NCBI GenBank assembly: GCA_937893415.1
Contig: CALBWZ010000328.1
Coordinates: 1 to 7,582 of the forward strand
Source: an uncultured Comamonadaceae bacterium
Lineage (GTDB): Bacteria > Pseudomonadota > Gammaproteobacteria > Burkholderiales > Burkholderiaceae_C
Direction: 5' to 3'
Length of the DNA stretch: 7,582 nucleotides
This document shows, one piece after another, positions 1 to 6,004 of this stretch. The notes under the pieces were generated by a model. The model saw only the letters and a list, made by a program, of their open reading frames with translations, made no database searches and had not been told where the DNA came from. Each line of letters begins with the position of its first letter. The first letter of the stretch is position 1. A program made the translations under genes and the position numbers.

Positions 1-163
1 TGTTGTGCATGGCTGCCAAGTAGGCATGGCGAACGAAGGGATTCAGGGCGCCATTCGCGGACTGGCCGTGTTGGTTGCAGGCGGTCAGCAAGCTGTCCCA
101 ATGGTCTTGTGCAATGCCGGCGGGGTCTTGTATGACACGGGTGACATAATTGTCAACGCTCAT
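1..163 (-). CDS. GNAT/DUF482-family acyltransferase, N-terminal fragment (runs off left edge)
   Basis: This partial gene is read on the minus strand from the ATG at 163-161; 54 codons are open to the window edge with no stop. The translation begins MSVDNYVTRVIQDPAGIAQD and contains HWDSLL (about residues 21-26) and NPFVRHAYLAAMHN (41-54). A Trp-Asp followed by an 'NPF-x-x-HA-x-L-x-A' block is, from memory, the N-terminal signature of the COG3146/DUF482 proteins, which have a GNAT fold and are often annotated as peptidoglycan-related N-acyltransferases; their substrate is poorly defined. The catalytic domain lies outside the window, so activity cannot be judged. It is divergent from nadE with 27 bp between start codons. 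No strong Shine-Dalgarno is visible; GGGTAG about 10 nt upstream is the nearest purine-rich stretch. The reading is supported by family resemblance and by its fit to the head-to-head layout; the family call is moderately confident. Confidence 0.72.
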   Translation of the reverse strand, partial: MSVDNYVTRVIQDPAGIAQDHWDSLLTACNQHGQSANGALNPFVRHAYLAAMHN

Positions 164-188
164 TGCTTTGCTACCCAAATTTTGTCAC
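142..188. promoter_or_regulatory. Inverted TGACA/TGTCA half-sites in the GNAT/nadE divergent region
   Basis: Seen directly: TGACATAATTGTCA at 142-155 is an inverted repeat with 5-bp arms and a 4-bp spacer, and a further TGTCAC at 183-188 matches the complement of GTGACA at 141-146. The dyad lies in the first codons of the GNAT gene and the third half-site lies just before the nadE ATG. With only 27 bp between the two start codons, any promoter must overlap coding sequence. Operator function is inference; repeats this short also arise by chance. TTGTCA (150-155) followed 16 bp later by TACCCA is a poor promoter match. Confidence 0.25.
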
Positions 189-190
189 TT

Positions 191-1864
191 ATGCGCATTT
201 CTGTTGCTCAATTTAATTTTGTTGTTGGCGATGTCGCCGGCAACGCCCAGCGCATCGTCCAAGCGGCCAAGGACGCGCACAGCGCAGGGGCGCAGTTACT
301 GCTCACGCCTGAGTTGGCGTTGTCTGGCTACGCGGCTGAGGACTTGTACCTGCGCTCGCAGTTTACAACTGCATCTGATGATGCCTTGAAAACAATTGCC
401 TCGCTGACTGCCCACTTAGTAGGCCTGCACATTGTGGTGGGACATGCCACGGCGCGCACAGACGCGACGATTCGCACCGACAGTGTGGCCACAGCACCGT
501 GCCTCAACATGGCCACTGTGCTGCACGCCGGTCAAGTGGTAACAAGCTATGCCAAGCGCGAATTACCCAACTACCAAGTATTTGATGAACGGCGCTACTT
601 TGCGCCCGGCGACAAGCCTTGCGTGTTTGAAGTGGCGGGCATGCAAGTGGGTTTACTCATTTGCGAGGACGCGTGGTTTGAGCAGCCCGCCCTAGACACG
701 CAAGCCGCAGGCGCACAAGTGCTGGTGGTGATCAATGCATCGCCCTTTCACATGGGCAAAAGTGCACAGCGTGAAGTTGCCATGGCGCAGCTGGTCAAGC
801 GTGTGCCGCTGCCCCTTGTTTACGCCCACATGGTCGGCGGGCAGGACGAGCTGGTGTTTGAAGGTCGCAGTTTTATGCTCAACGCCCACGGCAATGTCAC
901 AGCCAGAGCCCCGGGTTTTGTGGAGCAACTCAGCACTTGGGACTTAGATGTTGCCAACCCCAACAACAACAGCAACAATCCTGTTGCGCCGCTTGAAGAC
1001 GAGTTGAGCGACTTGTGGCAGGCCTTGGTGCTGGGCGTGCGTGACTACATCGGCAAAAATAAATTTCCAAGCGTTGTTTTGGGCTTGTCTGGCGGCATTG
1101 ACTCGGCCTTGGTATTGGCCATTGCGGTCGACGCCTTGGGCAAAGACCGTGTGCGCGCCGTCATGATGCAGTCACCTTATACCGCTGATATATCGTGGCT
1201 AGACGCTGCTGAGATGGCCAAGCGTATGGGCGTGCGCTATACCGAGCTGAACATCACGCCACACTTTGAGGCGTTCAAGCAATCTTTGGCGGGCGAGTTT
1301 GAAGGCTTGGGCGAAGACACCACAGAAGAAAATCTGCAAGCCCGCATTCGCGGTACCTTGCTGATGGCCTTGAGCAACAAGTTTGGCAGCATGGTGTTGA
1401 CCACGGGCAACAAAAGCGAAATGGCCACAGGCTACTGCACGTTGTATGGTGACATGGCCGGTGGCTTTGCCGTCATCAAAGACCTGCTGAAAACACGCGT
1501 GTTTGCCTTGTGCCATTGGCGCAACGTCCACAACCCATTTGGCACGTGTGACAACCCTATTCCTCAGCGCATCATCACCCGTCCGCCCAGCGCAGAGTTG
1601 CGCGCTGACCAAACCGACCAAGACAGCCTGCCTCCCTACGACGTGTTAGACGCCATCATTGCCGCTTACATGGAGCACGACACAGCGCCAGCAGACATAG
1701 TCTCTCAAGGTTTTGATCCGGACGATGTGGCCAAGGTGGTGCGTTTAATTCGTATCAATGAATACAAACGCCGTCAATCCCCAGTGGGCGTGCGCGTCAG
1801 CCACAGAGGATTTGGCAAAGACTGGCGATACCCCATTGCCAACCTTTTTTTTGCTGCAAGCTAA
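191..1864 (+). CDS. nadE: Glutamine-dependent NAD+ synthetase (NadE, two-domain)
   Basis: It encodes a 557-aa cytosolic enzyme that makes NAD+ from nicotinic acid adenine dinucleotide, ATP and glutamine, the last step of NAD synthesis. The N-terminal nitrilase-fold glutaminase domain (about 1-255) shows the Glu-Lys-Cys triad as E41 (LLLTPELALSGY), K122 (AKRELPNYQVFDERRYF) and C158 (GLLICEDAWF). The C-terminal synthetase domain (about 270-557) has the ATP-pyrophosphatase P-loop SGGIDS at 300-305, then LTTGNKSE (403-410) and RIITRPPSAELRADQTDQD (460-478). The domains are joined by an Asn-rich linker (NPNNNSNNP, 256-264). I chose the ATG at 191 because MRISVAQFNFVVGD is the usual family N-terminus; the frame is open back to position 5, but that part is antisense to the GNAT gene. 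There is no clear Shine-Dalgarno. The HAD gene follows after 18 nt and is probably co-transcribed. An 8-T run at 1845-1852 lies near the 3' end without disturbing the frame. Confidence 0.97.
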   Translation: MRISVAQFNFVVGDVAGNAQRIVQAAKDAHSAGAQLLLTPELALSGYAAEDLYLRSQFTTASDDALKTIASLTAHLVGLHIVVGHATARTDATIRTDSVATAPCLNMATVLHAGQVVTSYAKRELPNYQVFDERRYFAPGDKPCVFEVAGMQVGLLICEDAWFEQPALDTQAAGAQVLVVINASPFHMGKSAQREVAMAQLVKRVPLPLVYAHMVGGQDELVFEGRSFMLNAHGNVTARAPGFVEQLSTWDLDVANPNNNSNNPVAPLEDELSDLWQALVLGVRDYIGKNKFPSVVLGLSGGIDSALVLAIAVDALGKDRVRAVMMQSPYTADISWLDAAEMAKRMGVRYTELNITPHFEAFKQSLAGEFEGLGEDTTEENLQARIRGTLLMALSNKFGSMVLTTGNKSEMATGYCTLYGDMAGGFAVIKDLLKTRVFALCHWRNVHNPFGTCDNPIPQRIITRPPSAELRADQTDQDSLPPYDVLDAIIAAYMEHDTAPADIVSQGFDPDDVAKVVRLIRINEYKRRQSPVGVRVSHRGFGKDWRYPIANLFFAAS

Positions 1865-1882
1865 CCAGGCATTCCAACGGCC

Positions 1883-2581
1883 ATGATTAAAGTCATCACC
1901 TTTGATTTAGACGACACCTTGTGGGCGATTGCCCCAGTTATTCACAAAGCCAACGAGCTGATGTTGGTGTGGATGAAGCGCCACGCGCCCAAGTTTGCTC
2001 AAACCTATGACGACCAAGGCATGGCGCAGTTGCGAGACGAGGTGCTGGCCAACAGGCCAGACATGGCACACGATCTAAGCCAAACCCGTATTGCGTTTGT
2101 CGAGTTGGGGCTGTCGCGTTGTGGCTATCACAACGCGACAGCCCTGTCGCTTGATGCGTTTGACGTGTACTTTGCTGCGCGCAATGATGTGACGCTGTTT
2201 GATGGCACTCGTGTCCAAATTGCCACGCTGAAAAACAGCTATCAAATAGGCGCGCTGACCAACGGTAACGCCGACTTGACGCAAGTTGGTATAGGCCACT
2301 TGTTTGATTTCCACTTCAACTCTGCCCACATTGGTGTGAGCAAGCCACACCCAGATTTTTTTGCGCGTGCACTTGCGCACACTGGCCATGGCGCTGGCAG
2401 CTTTATCCATGTGGGCGATAACCCTGTGCATGACATCGCTGGCGCACAAGCCGTGGGTTTGCGCACCATCTGGATGAATCCTGACAACAACGCCTGGCCT
2501 GATGGTTACACCAGAGCATGTGCCGAAATTCATCACCTTGACCAGTTGGGTGCTGCCGTGGCGCAGATTAATGGCAACTAG
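1883..2581 (+). CDS. HAD-superfamily hydrolase (subfamily IA, YigB-like phosphatase)
   Basis: This 232-aa soluble protein has all four haloacid dehalogenase motifs in order. Motif I is DLDDT with nucleophile D8 and acid/base D10; motif II is LTNGN with T126; motif III is K154 in SKPHPDFF; motif IV is GDNPVHD with D179 and D184. A helical cap domain lies between motifs I and II (about 15-100). The cap segment RPDMAHDLSQTRIAFVELGL resembles the corresponding part of E. coli YigB, an FMN hydrolase and 5-amino-6-(5-phosphoribitylamino)uracil phosphatase of riboflavin synthesis. A small phosphorylated metabolite such as a flavin intermediate is therefore plausible, but HAD substrate ranges are broad and the true substrate cannot be read from sequence. 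It starts 18 nt after the nadE stop with only a distant AGG (1867-1869) as ribosome binding site, which suggests co-transcription with nadE. It is convergent with the asparaginase gene, 52 bp apart. Confidence 0.9.
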   Translation: MIKVITFDLDDTLWAIAPVIHKANELMLVWMKRHAPKFAQTYDDQGMAQLRDEVLANRPDMAHDLSQTRIAFVELGLSRCGYHNATALSLDAFDVYFAARNDVTLFDGTRVQIATLKNSYQIGALTNGNADLTQVGIGHLFDFHFNSAHIGVSKPHPDFFARALAHTGHGAGSFIHVGDNPVHDIAGAQAVGLRTIWMNPDNNAWPDGYTRACAEIHHLDQLGAAVAQINGN

Positions 2582-2607
2582 TCCCATCCGTCAATCATCA
2601 TTTAAGT

Positions 2608-2635
2608 TGTGCAAAGCCTTTTAGTGCGCAGTTTT
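2608..2635 (+). terminator. Weak possible terminator after the HAD gene
   Basis: In the convergent gap, TGTGC (2608-2612) can pair with GCGCA (2626-2630), including one G-U pair. AAA and TTT can pair inside the loop, and G plus four T (2631-2635) follow. This has the layout of a factor-independent terminator for the rightward nadE-HAD transcript, but the stem is short and the T-tract is weak and runs into the asparaginase stop codon. No better candidate is visible in the 52-bp gap. Confidence 0.28.
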
Positions 2636-3644
2636 AACTCAGCTGGAACACAGCTTGCGTATGCCCTACGTCTAGTTTGGCCACATTCTTCAAAGGGCCT
2701 GGCACATAGGCCTTGAGGGCGTTGCGCGCCGTGTCGTTCATCCAGCCCATTTGCTCAAGCGCTGCGCGGACCATGACCATCAGCATGTCGGCATTGCCGT
2801 CGGCAATTTTGGCCACTATGGCGGTGCCGCGTGACTTGCTGGTGATGGTTTGCACGCCGTCAGCGCCCACTTTGGAAATCCAGTCGCCTTGGCCAGCGCG
2901 GGTAATGGCCAAGTCATTGCGCCCCATACCACTGACCATTGCTGGGTGCTCACTCATGGCTTGAAACACCCGCTGTGGGCCGTTGCCATACATCCCATCT
3001 GCATGGTCTGTGGTGAGCTGTGCAAAGGCGCGACCCAAGTTGGGCAGTGGCACGGCAAAATTGGGCACGCTGCAGCCGTCAATACCCACCACCAGTTGGC
3101 TGGGCTGCAAGCCGCAAAAATGGCATACGCTGGCCACAATGGCTTGCTGCACGGGGTGCGACAGGTCTGTATACAGCTGGTGTGGCACGCCCAAGGCGGT
3201 GGCCAACATCAGCATGCCGGCGTGCTTGCCTGAGCAGTTGTGGTTCAGCCTGTTGTAAGTGGGCGGCACTGGCGGCGCAATGTTGTTGGTGGTGTAGTAA
3301 TAGGGCAGGTGGGTGCCGCACAGCAGGTCGGTTTCACCCCGTCCAGCGCGGCTCAGAATTGACGCTGCGCGGCTGGCGTGCGCTGCCTCCCCGTTGTGGC
3401 TGGCGCAGAGCAGGGCAACATCGGCATCGCTGAGATCAAATTTGTCTGCAAACTGTGCAATGAGCGGCATGGCCTGAAAGGGTTTGAGTGCCGAGCGTGT
3501 GAACATGGGTGCGCGCATGTCGCCAGCATGTGCCAGCAGCTTGCCCCGCTTATCGACCACGGCAACAGAGCCGTAATAAATATTCTCAGGGTGCCCGCCC
3601 CTAAACGTGGCAACAGTCGGTATGTGTTCTGGCAGCTTGTGCAT
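2634..3644 (-). CDS. L-asparaginase, zinc-type (Rhizobium etli ReAII/ReAV-like, PF06089)
   Basis: It encodes a 336-aa protein of the thermolabile asparaginase II family (COG4448), which hydrolyses asparagine to aspartate and ammonia and is unrelated to E. coli AnsA/AnsB. Family landmarks are present: the S-x-x-K pair S51/K54 in FTRSALKPF; S82 in CASHNGE; C137 and K140 in NCSGKHAGM; D189 and C191 in GIDGCSVPNF; and K258 in WISKVGADGV. By comparison with the R. etli enzyme, S51, K54, S82 and K258 correspond to the two Ser-Lys catalytic pairs, and C137, K140 and C191 to the zinc ligands. No core residue appears to be missing. No signal peptide is visible, so it is probably cytosolic. The start is well fixed: an in-frame TGA lies five codons upstream of the ATG and the next Met is residue 43. 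No Shine-Dalgarno is evident. It is divergent from glnB, which fits a role in nitrogen scavenging. Confidence 0.93.
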   Translation of the reverse strand: MHKLPEHIPTVATFRGGHPENIYYGSVAVVDKRGKLLAHAGDMRAPMFTRSALKPFQAMPLIAQFADKFDLSDADVALLCASHNGEAAHASRAASILSRAGRGETDLLCGTHLPYYYTTNNIAPPVPPTYNRLNHNCSGKHAGMLMLATALGVPHQLYTDLSHPVQQAIVASVCHFCGLQPSQLVVGIDGCSVPNFAVPLPNLGRAFAQLTTDHADGMYGNGPQRVFQAMSEHPAMVSGMGRNDLAITRAGQGDWISKVGADGVQTITSKSRGTAIVAKIADGNADMLMVMVRAALEQMGWMNDTARNALKAYVPGPLKNVAKLDVGHTQAVFQLS

Positions 3645-4151
<507 letters not shown>

Positions 4152-4176
4152 TCAACGCACCGTCTCTGCTGCATTG

Positions 4177-4749
4177 TCAGCGGCCTTTCAAGTTGTCTTC
4201 TAAATGACCAACCAGTGTGTGCAACAGGGCTGCTGGCTGGCAACCAACCTCAATCAATGCCATCTGGCGGTCATCCATAAACTCGGCTTTTAAAGCCGTT
4301 TGTATAAACGTGTTGAGCCCGTCGTAATAGCCGTTTATGTTGAGCAAGCCCACGGGCTTATTGTGGTAGCCCAGTTGACGCCACGTCCAAATTTCAAACA
4401 GTTCTTCAAAAGTGCCAATGCCACCGGCCATGGCAACAAATGCGTCACTGCGCTCGGCCATGATGGCCTTCCGCTGATGCATGGTTTCCACCACTACAAG
4501 CTCGTCGCAGTCGGTATTGGCTACTTCACGTGCCACCAGCGCCTGAGGCATCACACCGAGAACACGCCCGCCAGCTTGGGCGCATGCACGTGCCACAGAG
4601 CCCATCAAGCCCGTTTTGCCGCCCCCGTACACCAATTGGCCACCCCGTGAGCCAATCCATGTACCCACTTCTGAGGCTGCGGCCGTGTGCGCTGGCTCGG
4701 TGCCTGGGCGCGAGCCGCAATAAACGGCAATAGAAAATACAGGGTTCAC
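4177..4749 (-). CDS. LOG/TIGR00730-family protein (putative nucleoside 5'-monophosphate phosphoribohydrolase)
   Basis: It encodes a 190-aa Rossmann-fold protein of the LONELY GUY / PF03641 ('lysine decarboxylase-like') family. Members cleave N6-modified or plain nucleoside monophosphates to base and ribose 5-phosphate; the old lysine decarboxylase label is misleading. Visible motifs are SIAVYCGSRPG (6-16), YGGGKTGLMG (41-50), the R93/K94 pair in MHQRKAIM, and AGGIGTFEELFEIWTW (108-123). The usual PGGxGTxxE signature here begins with Ala (A108) instead of Pro; the downstream Gly, Thr and Glu residues are retained. The start is the GTG at 4749-4747, which overlaps the dgkA stop TGA (4748-4746) in GTGA. 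This 4-nt overlap implies translational coupling and gives a normal family length. The frame is open to 4800, but that part is Cys-rich and overlaps dgkA. The physiological substrate is unknown. Confidence 0.9.
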   Translation of the reverse strand: MNPVFSIAVYCGSRPGTEPAHTAAASEVGTWIGSRGGQLVYGGGKTGLMGSVARACAQAGGRVLGVMPQALVAREVANTDCDELVVVETMHQRKAIMAERSDAFVAMAGGIGTFEELFEIWTWRQLGYHNKPVGLLNINGYYDGLNTFIQTALKAEFMDDRQMALIEVGCQPAALLHTLVGHLEDNLKGR

Positions 4750-5141
4750 CACCAGGCAATAGCTCTTGCAACAACAGCGGCCAGCCACACACCGGCACAC
4801 AGCAGCAAGGCAAGCAACACCGCAGCGCTGGCCATGTCTTTGGCAATTTTTGACAGCTCGTGGTGGTCTTCGCTGATGCGGTCAATGGCCGCTTCTAAGG
4901 CCGTGTTGAGCAGCTCGGTAATGAGCACCAGCACCACAGTGGCAACCAGCATGGCAACCTCTAGCCAGCCCTGACCAATAAAAAAAGCCGCAGGCAGCAG
5001 CAGTGTCGCCAACATAACTTCAAATGCAAATGCAGGCTCTTTCCAGCCACTTTTTAGCCCAGCTATCGAGTAGGAAAATGCGTGCGGCAATCTGGCAAAG
5101 CCGCGCAGCTTGACAGAGGGTTTGCCTTTTTTTAAAGTCAT
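4746..5141 (-). CDS. dgkA: Diacylglycerol kinase (DgkA, prokaryotic membrane type)
   Basis: It encodes a 131-aa inner-membrane enzyme that phosphorylates diacylglycerol to phosphatidic acid with ATP, recycling diacylglycerol left from membrane-derived oligosaccharide or envelope synthesis. A basic N-terminus (about 1-30) is followed by the surface-helix region with KEPAFAFE (34-41), then three hydrophobic segments at about 43-56, 59-78 and 105-127. The signature ITELLNTALEAAIDRISEDHHELSKIAKDM (74-103) matches E. coli DgkA; E83 corresponds to the catalytic E76 of E. coli and E76 to its E69. The slightly longer N-terminus is charged (MTLKKGKPSVK) and includes a short A-tract. The ATG at 5141 lies 47 nt after the RDD stop. 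There is no Shine-Dalgarno; TACAAT on the minus strand (5159-5154) is a -10-like hexamer close to the start, but no -35 fits. It is translationally coupled to the downstream LOG gene. Confidence 0.95.
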   Translation of the reverse strand: MTLKKGKPSVKLRGFARLPHAFSYSIAGLKSGWKEPAFAFEVMLATLLLPAAFFIGQGWLEVAMLVATVVLVLITELLNTALEAAIDRISEDHHELSKIAKDMASAAVLLALLLCAGVWLAAVVARAIAWW

Positions 5142-5188
5142 AGTGATGCGTCAATTGTAGGTAACTGCTGGCACTCAAATTCGTTGCA

Positions 5189-5731
5189 TTATTGTTTTGT
5201 AGCGTCGGGTTTTGGCTTGTTAGCAAGCACAGGCTCGTAAGAGACCAGTTGTGTCCCTGCCCACACATCGTGCCAGAAATGTCGTTGCGGGTTTAGCCTG
5301 GCGGTGTTGGCCCAAACCGCAGCCCACAACAAAGTCCAAACCGTAATCATCCCAGCACCAGAGCCCAAGGCCTTGCCTAGCAGCAGTGGTGGAATAAGCC
5401 ATACCCAGCACATGAGGTAACGCCTAATAGCCTGTCGCCACGACGGCATTTGTTGTGGGTTGTTGGCGTCAACCAAGCGCACATGCCAAGTCTTCATGGC
5501 CAAAGTCTGGCCGCTTCGCGTCCACTGCCAGCAAAAGTACATGCCCAGCACCACAAACAACAACACTTGCTGAACGGCTCGGTTCTGTGCCGGGTCTCGC
5601 GTGTTGGTCAACACGCTGAACACATAGTCGGTCACAAACAGCACCCCAAACAACAACATGGACTCGTACAACCAAGCAGCCATGCGGCGCTTGAGGCTGG
5701 GTATGTCAGGGATGAGGCTTTGTTGTGGCAT
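5189..5731 (-). CDS. RDD-family integral membrane protein
   Basis: It encodes a 180-aa inner-membrane protein of the RDD family (PF06271). After a short polar N-terminus, RRMAAWLYESMLLFGV (15-30) opens the first hydrophobic segment (about 24-42). Others lie at about 54-71, 104-118 and 125-142. The family hallmark GQTLAMKTWHVRLVD (74-88) follows the second segment and FWHDVWAGTQLV (152-163) closes the domain. Glu replaces the Asp usual in the first RDD motif (WLYE). The C-terminus is hydrophilic (KPKPDATKQ). The function of most RDD proteins is unknown; roles in transport or ion homeostasis are proposed for a few. I chose the ATG at 5731 because it gives the usual start just before the domain; the frame is open to a GTG at 5857, with another ATG at 5794, so a longer form is possible. 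It heads the leftward RDD-dgkA-LOG cluster and is divergent from ilvI. Confidence 0.85.
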   Translation of the reverse strand: MPQQSLIPDIPSLKRRMAAWLYESMLLFGVLFVTDYVFSVLTNTRDPAQNRAVQQVLLFVVLGMYFCWQWTRSGQTLAMKTWHVRLVDANNPQQMPSWRQAIRRYLMCWVWLIPPLLLGKALGSGAGMITVWTLLWAAVWANTARLNPQRHFWHDVWAGTQLVSYEPVLANKPKPDATKQ

Positions 5732-5837
5732 AGGTAGGTTGGTAGCTGTTCTCTTAATAGGAGAGTCATTGTCACCGTTATTGAGAGCCCTCATGCAGGG
5801 TCGCTCAAGTCTATGGTGCTGGGGGCGTAAAAATGCA

Positions 5838-5846
5838 TGCCATAAT
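5838..5846 (+). promoter_or_regulatory. Extended -10 promoter candidate for ilvI
   Basis: TGCCATAAT is an extended -10 element (TGn followed by a 5-of-6 match to TATAAT). The -35 position is poor (GCTGGG at 5818-5823), as is common for extended -10 promoters. Transcription would begin near 5853 and give a leader of about 150 nt before the ilvI ATG. Confidence 0.45.
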
Positions 5847-5870
5847 GTTTGCTGCACAATTTAATTGCAA
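5842..5870 (-). promoter_or_regulatory. Promoter candidate for the RDD-dgkA-LOG cluster
   Basis: On the minus strand TTGCAA (5870-5865) and CATTAT (5847-5842) are separated by 17 bp, each matching consensus at 4 of 6 positions. The -10 overlaps the plus-strand -10 proposed for ilvI, so the two promoters could not be occupied together. A small dyad CAATTTAATTG (5857-5867) lies inside the spacer. The placement is moderate to weak. Confidence 0.35.
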
Positions 5871-5890
5871 ACGGATAACAGTCGCGCGGG

Positions 5891-5935
5891 ATGTACAAAT
5901 TGAAGCCCGTCAATGTCTGTTGTCTCAAGTCTTGA
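5891..5935 (+). CDS. Possible 14-codon leader peptide upstream of ilvI
   Basis: This is a short open frame from ATG 5891 to TGA 5933-5935, translating as MYKLKPVNVCCLKS. It lies inside the predicted ilvI leader and its stop codon falls within a small hairpin. Leader peptides of ilv operons are normally rich in Ile, Val and Leu codons; this one has two Val and two Leu plus an adjacent Cys pair, which is only weakly suggestive. No Shine-Dalgarno is convincing; the preceding GCGCGGG abuts the ATG. It may be a chance frame, and is recorded because of its position. Confidence 0.2.
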   Translation: MYKLKPVNVCCLKS

Positions 5936-5964
5936 GCTGGCCCCAAAAGGGCCTTGCAAAAGGC
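5924..5964 (+). promoter_or_regulatory. Cluster of small, partly exclusive hairpins in the ilvI leader
   Basis: Seen directly: CTCAA-GTC-TTGAG (5924-5936), GGCCC-CAAAA-GGGCC (5939-5953), and GCCTT-GCAA-AAGGC (5951-5964), each with a perfect 5-bp stem; the third has a GNRA-type GCAA loop. The second and third share bases 5951-5953 and cannot form together. No U-tract directly follows any of them; the nearest is five T at 5973-5977, so none is a plain terminator. A regulatory role for ilvI is inference. Confidence 0.35.
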
Positions 5965-5993
5965 ACCCACGGTTTTTCGTTAGAGAAAATCTC

Positions 5994-5998
5994 AAAGG
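5994..5998 (+). promoter_or_regulatory. Ribosome binding site of ilvI
   Basis: AAAGG lies 6 nt before the ATG at 6005 in an A/T-rich context. It supports this start codon, which places a 24-residue extension ahead of the region matching the E. coli IlvI N-terminus. Confidence 0.7.
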
Positions 5999-6004
5999 TT
6001 TATT

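Noticed and set aside
5..190. In-frame upstream extension of nadE (62 codons from a GTG)
   Set aside because: The conserved NadE N-terminus begins at 191, and this stretch is antisense to a recognisable GNAT/DUF482 N-terminus.
1199..1621. 140-codon minus-strand frame inside nadE, and similar frames opposite the HAD and asparaginase genes
   Set aside because: They are antisense shadows of well-conserved genes, with no family resemblance or ribosome binding sites.
4152..4176. Terminator between convergent glnB and LOG genes
   Set aside because: Only GCTG-cattgt-CAGC can pair and no T-tract follows on either strand.
4750..4800. Cys-rich N-terminal extension of the LOG protein
   Set aside because: It overlaps dgkA in another frame and is not family-like; the GTGA overlap start gives the expected N-terminus and length.
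5732..5857. Longer RDD protein starting at GTG 5857 or ATG 5794
   Set aside because: The added residues do not resemble the family, and the extension would run across the proposed promoters of both the RDD gene and ilvI. The ATG at 5731 gives the usual start.
5939..5980. Classic factor-independent attenuator before ilvI
   Set aside because: The GGCCC/GGGCC stem is followed by an A-rich, not a T-rich, tract; the five T at 5973-5977 lie too far from either hairpin.
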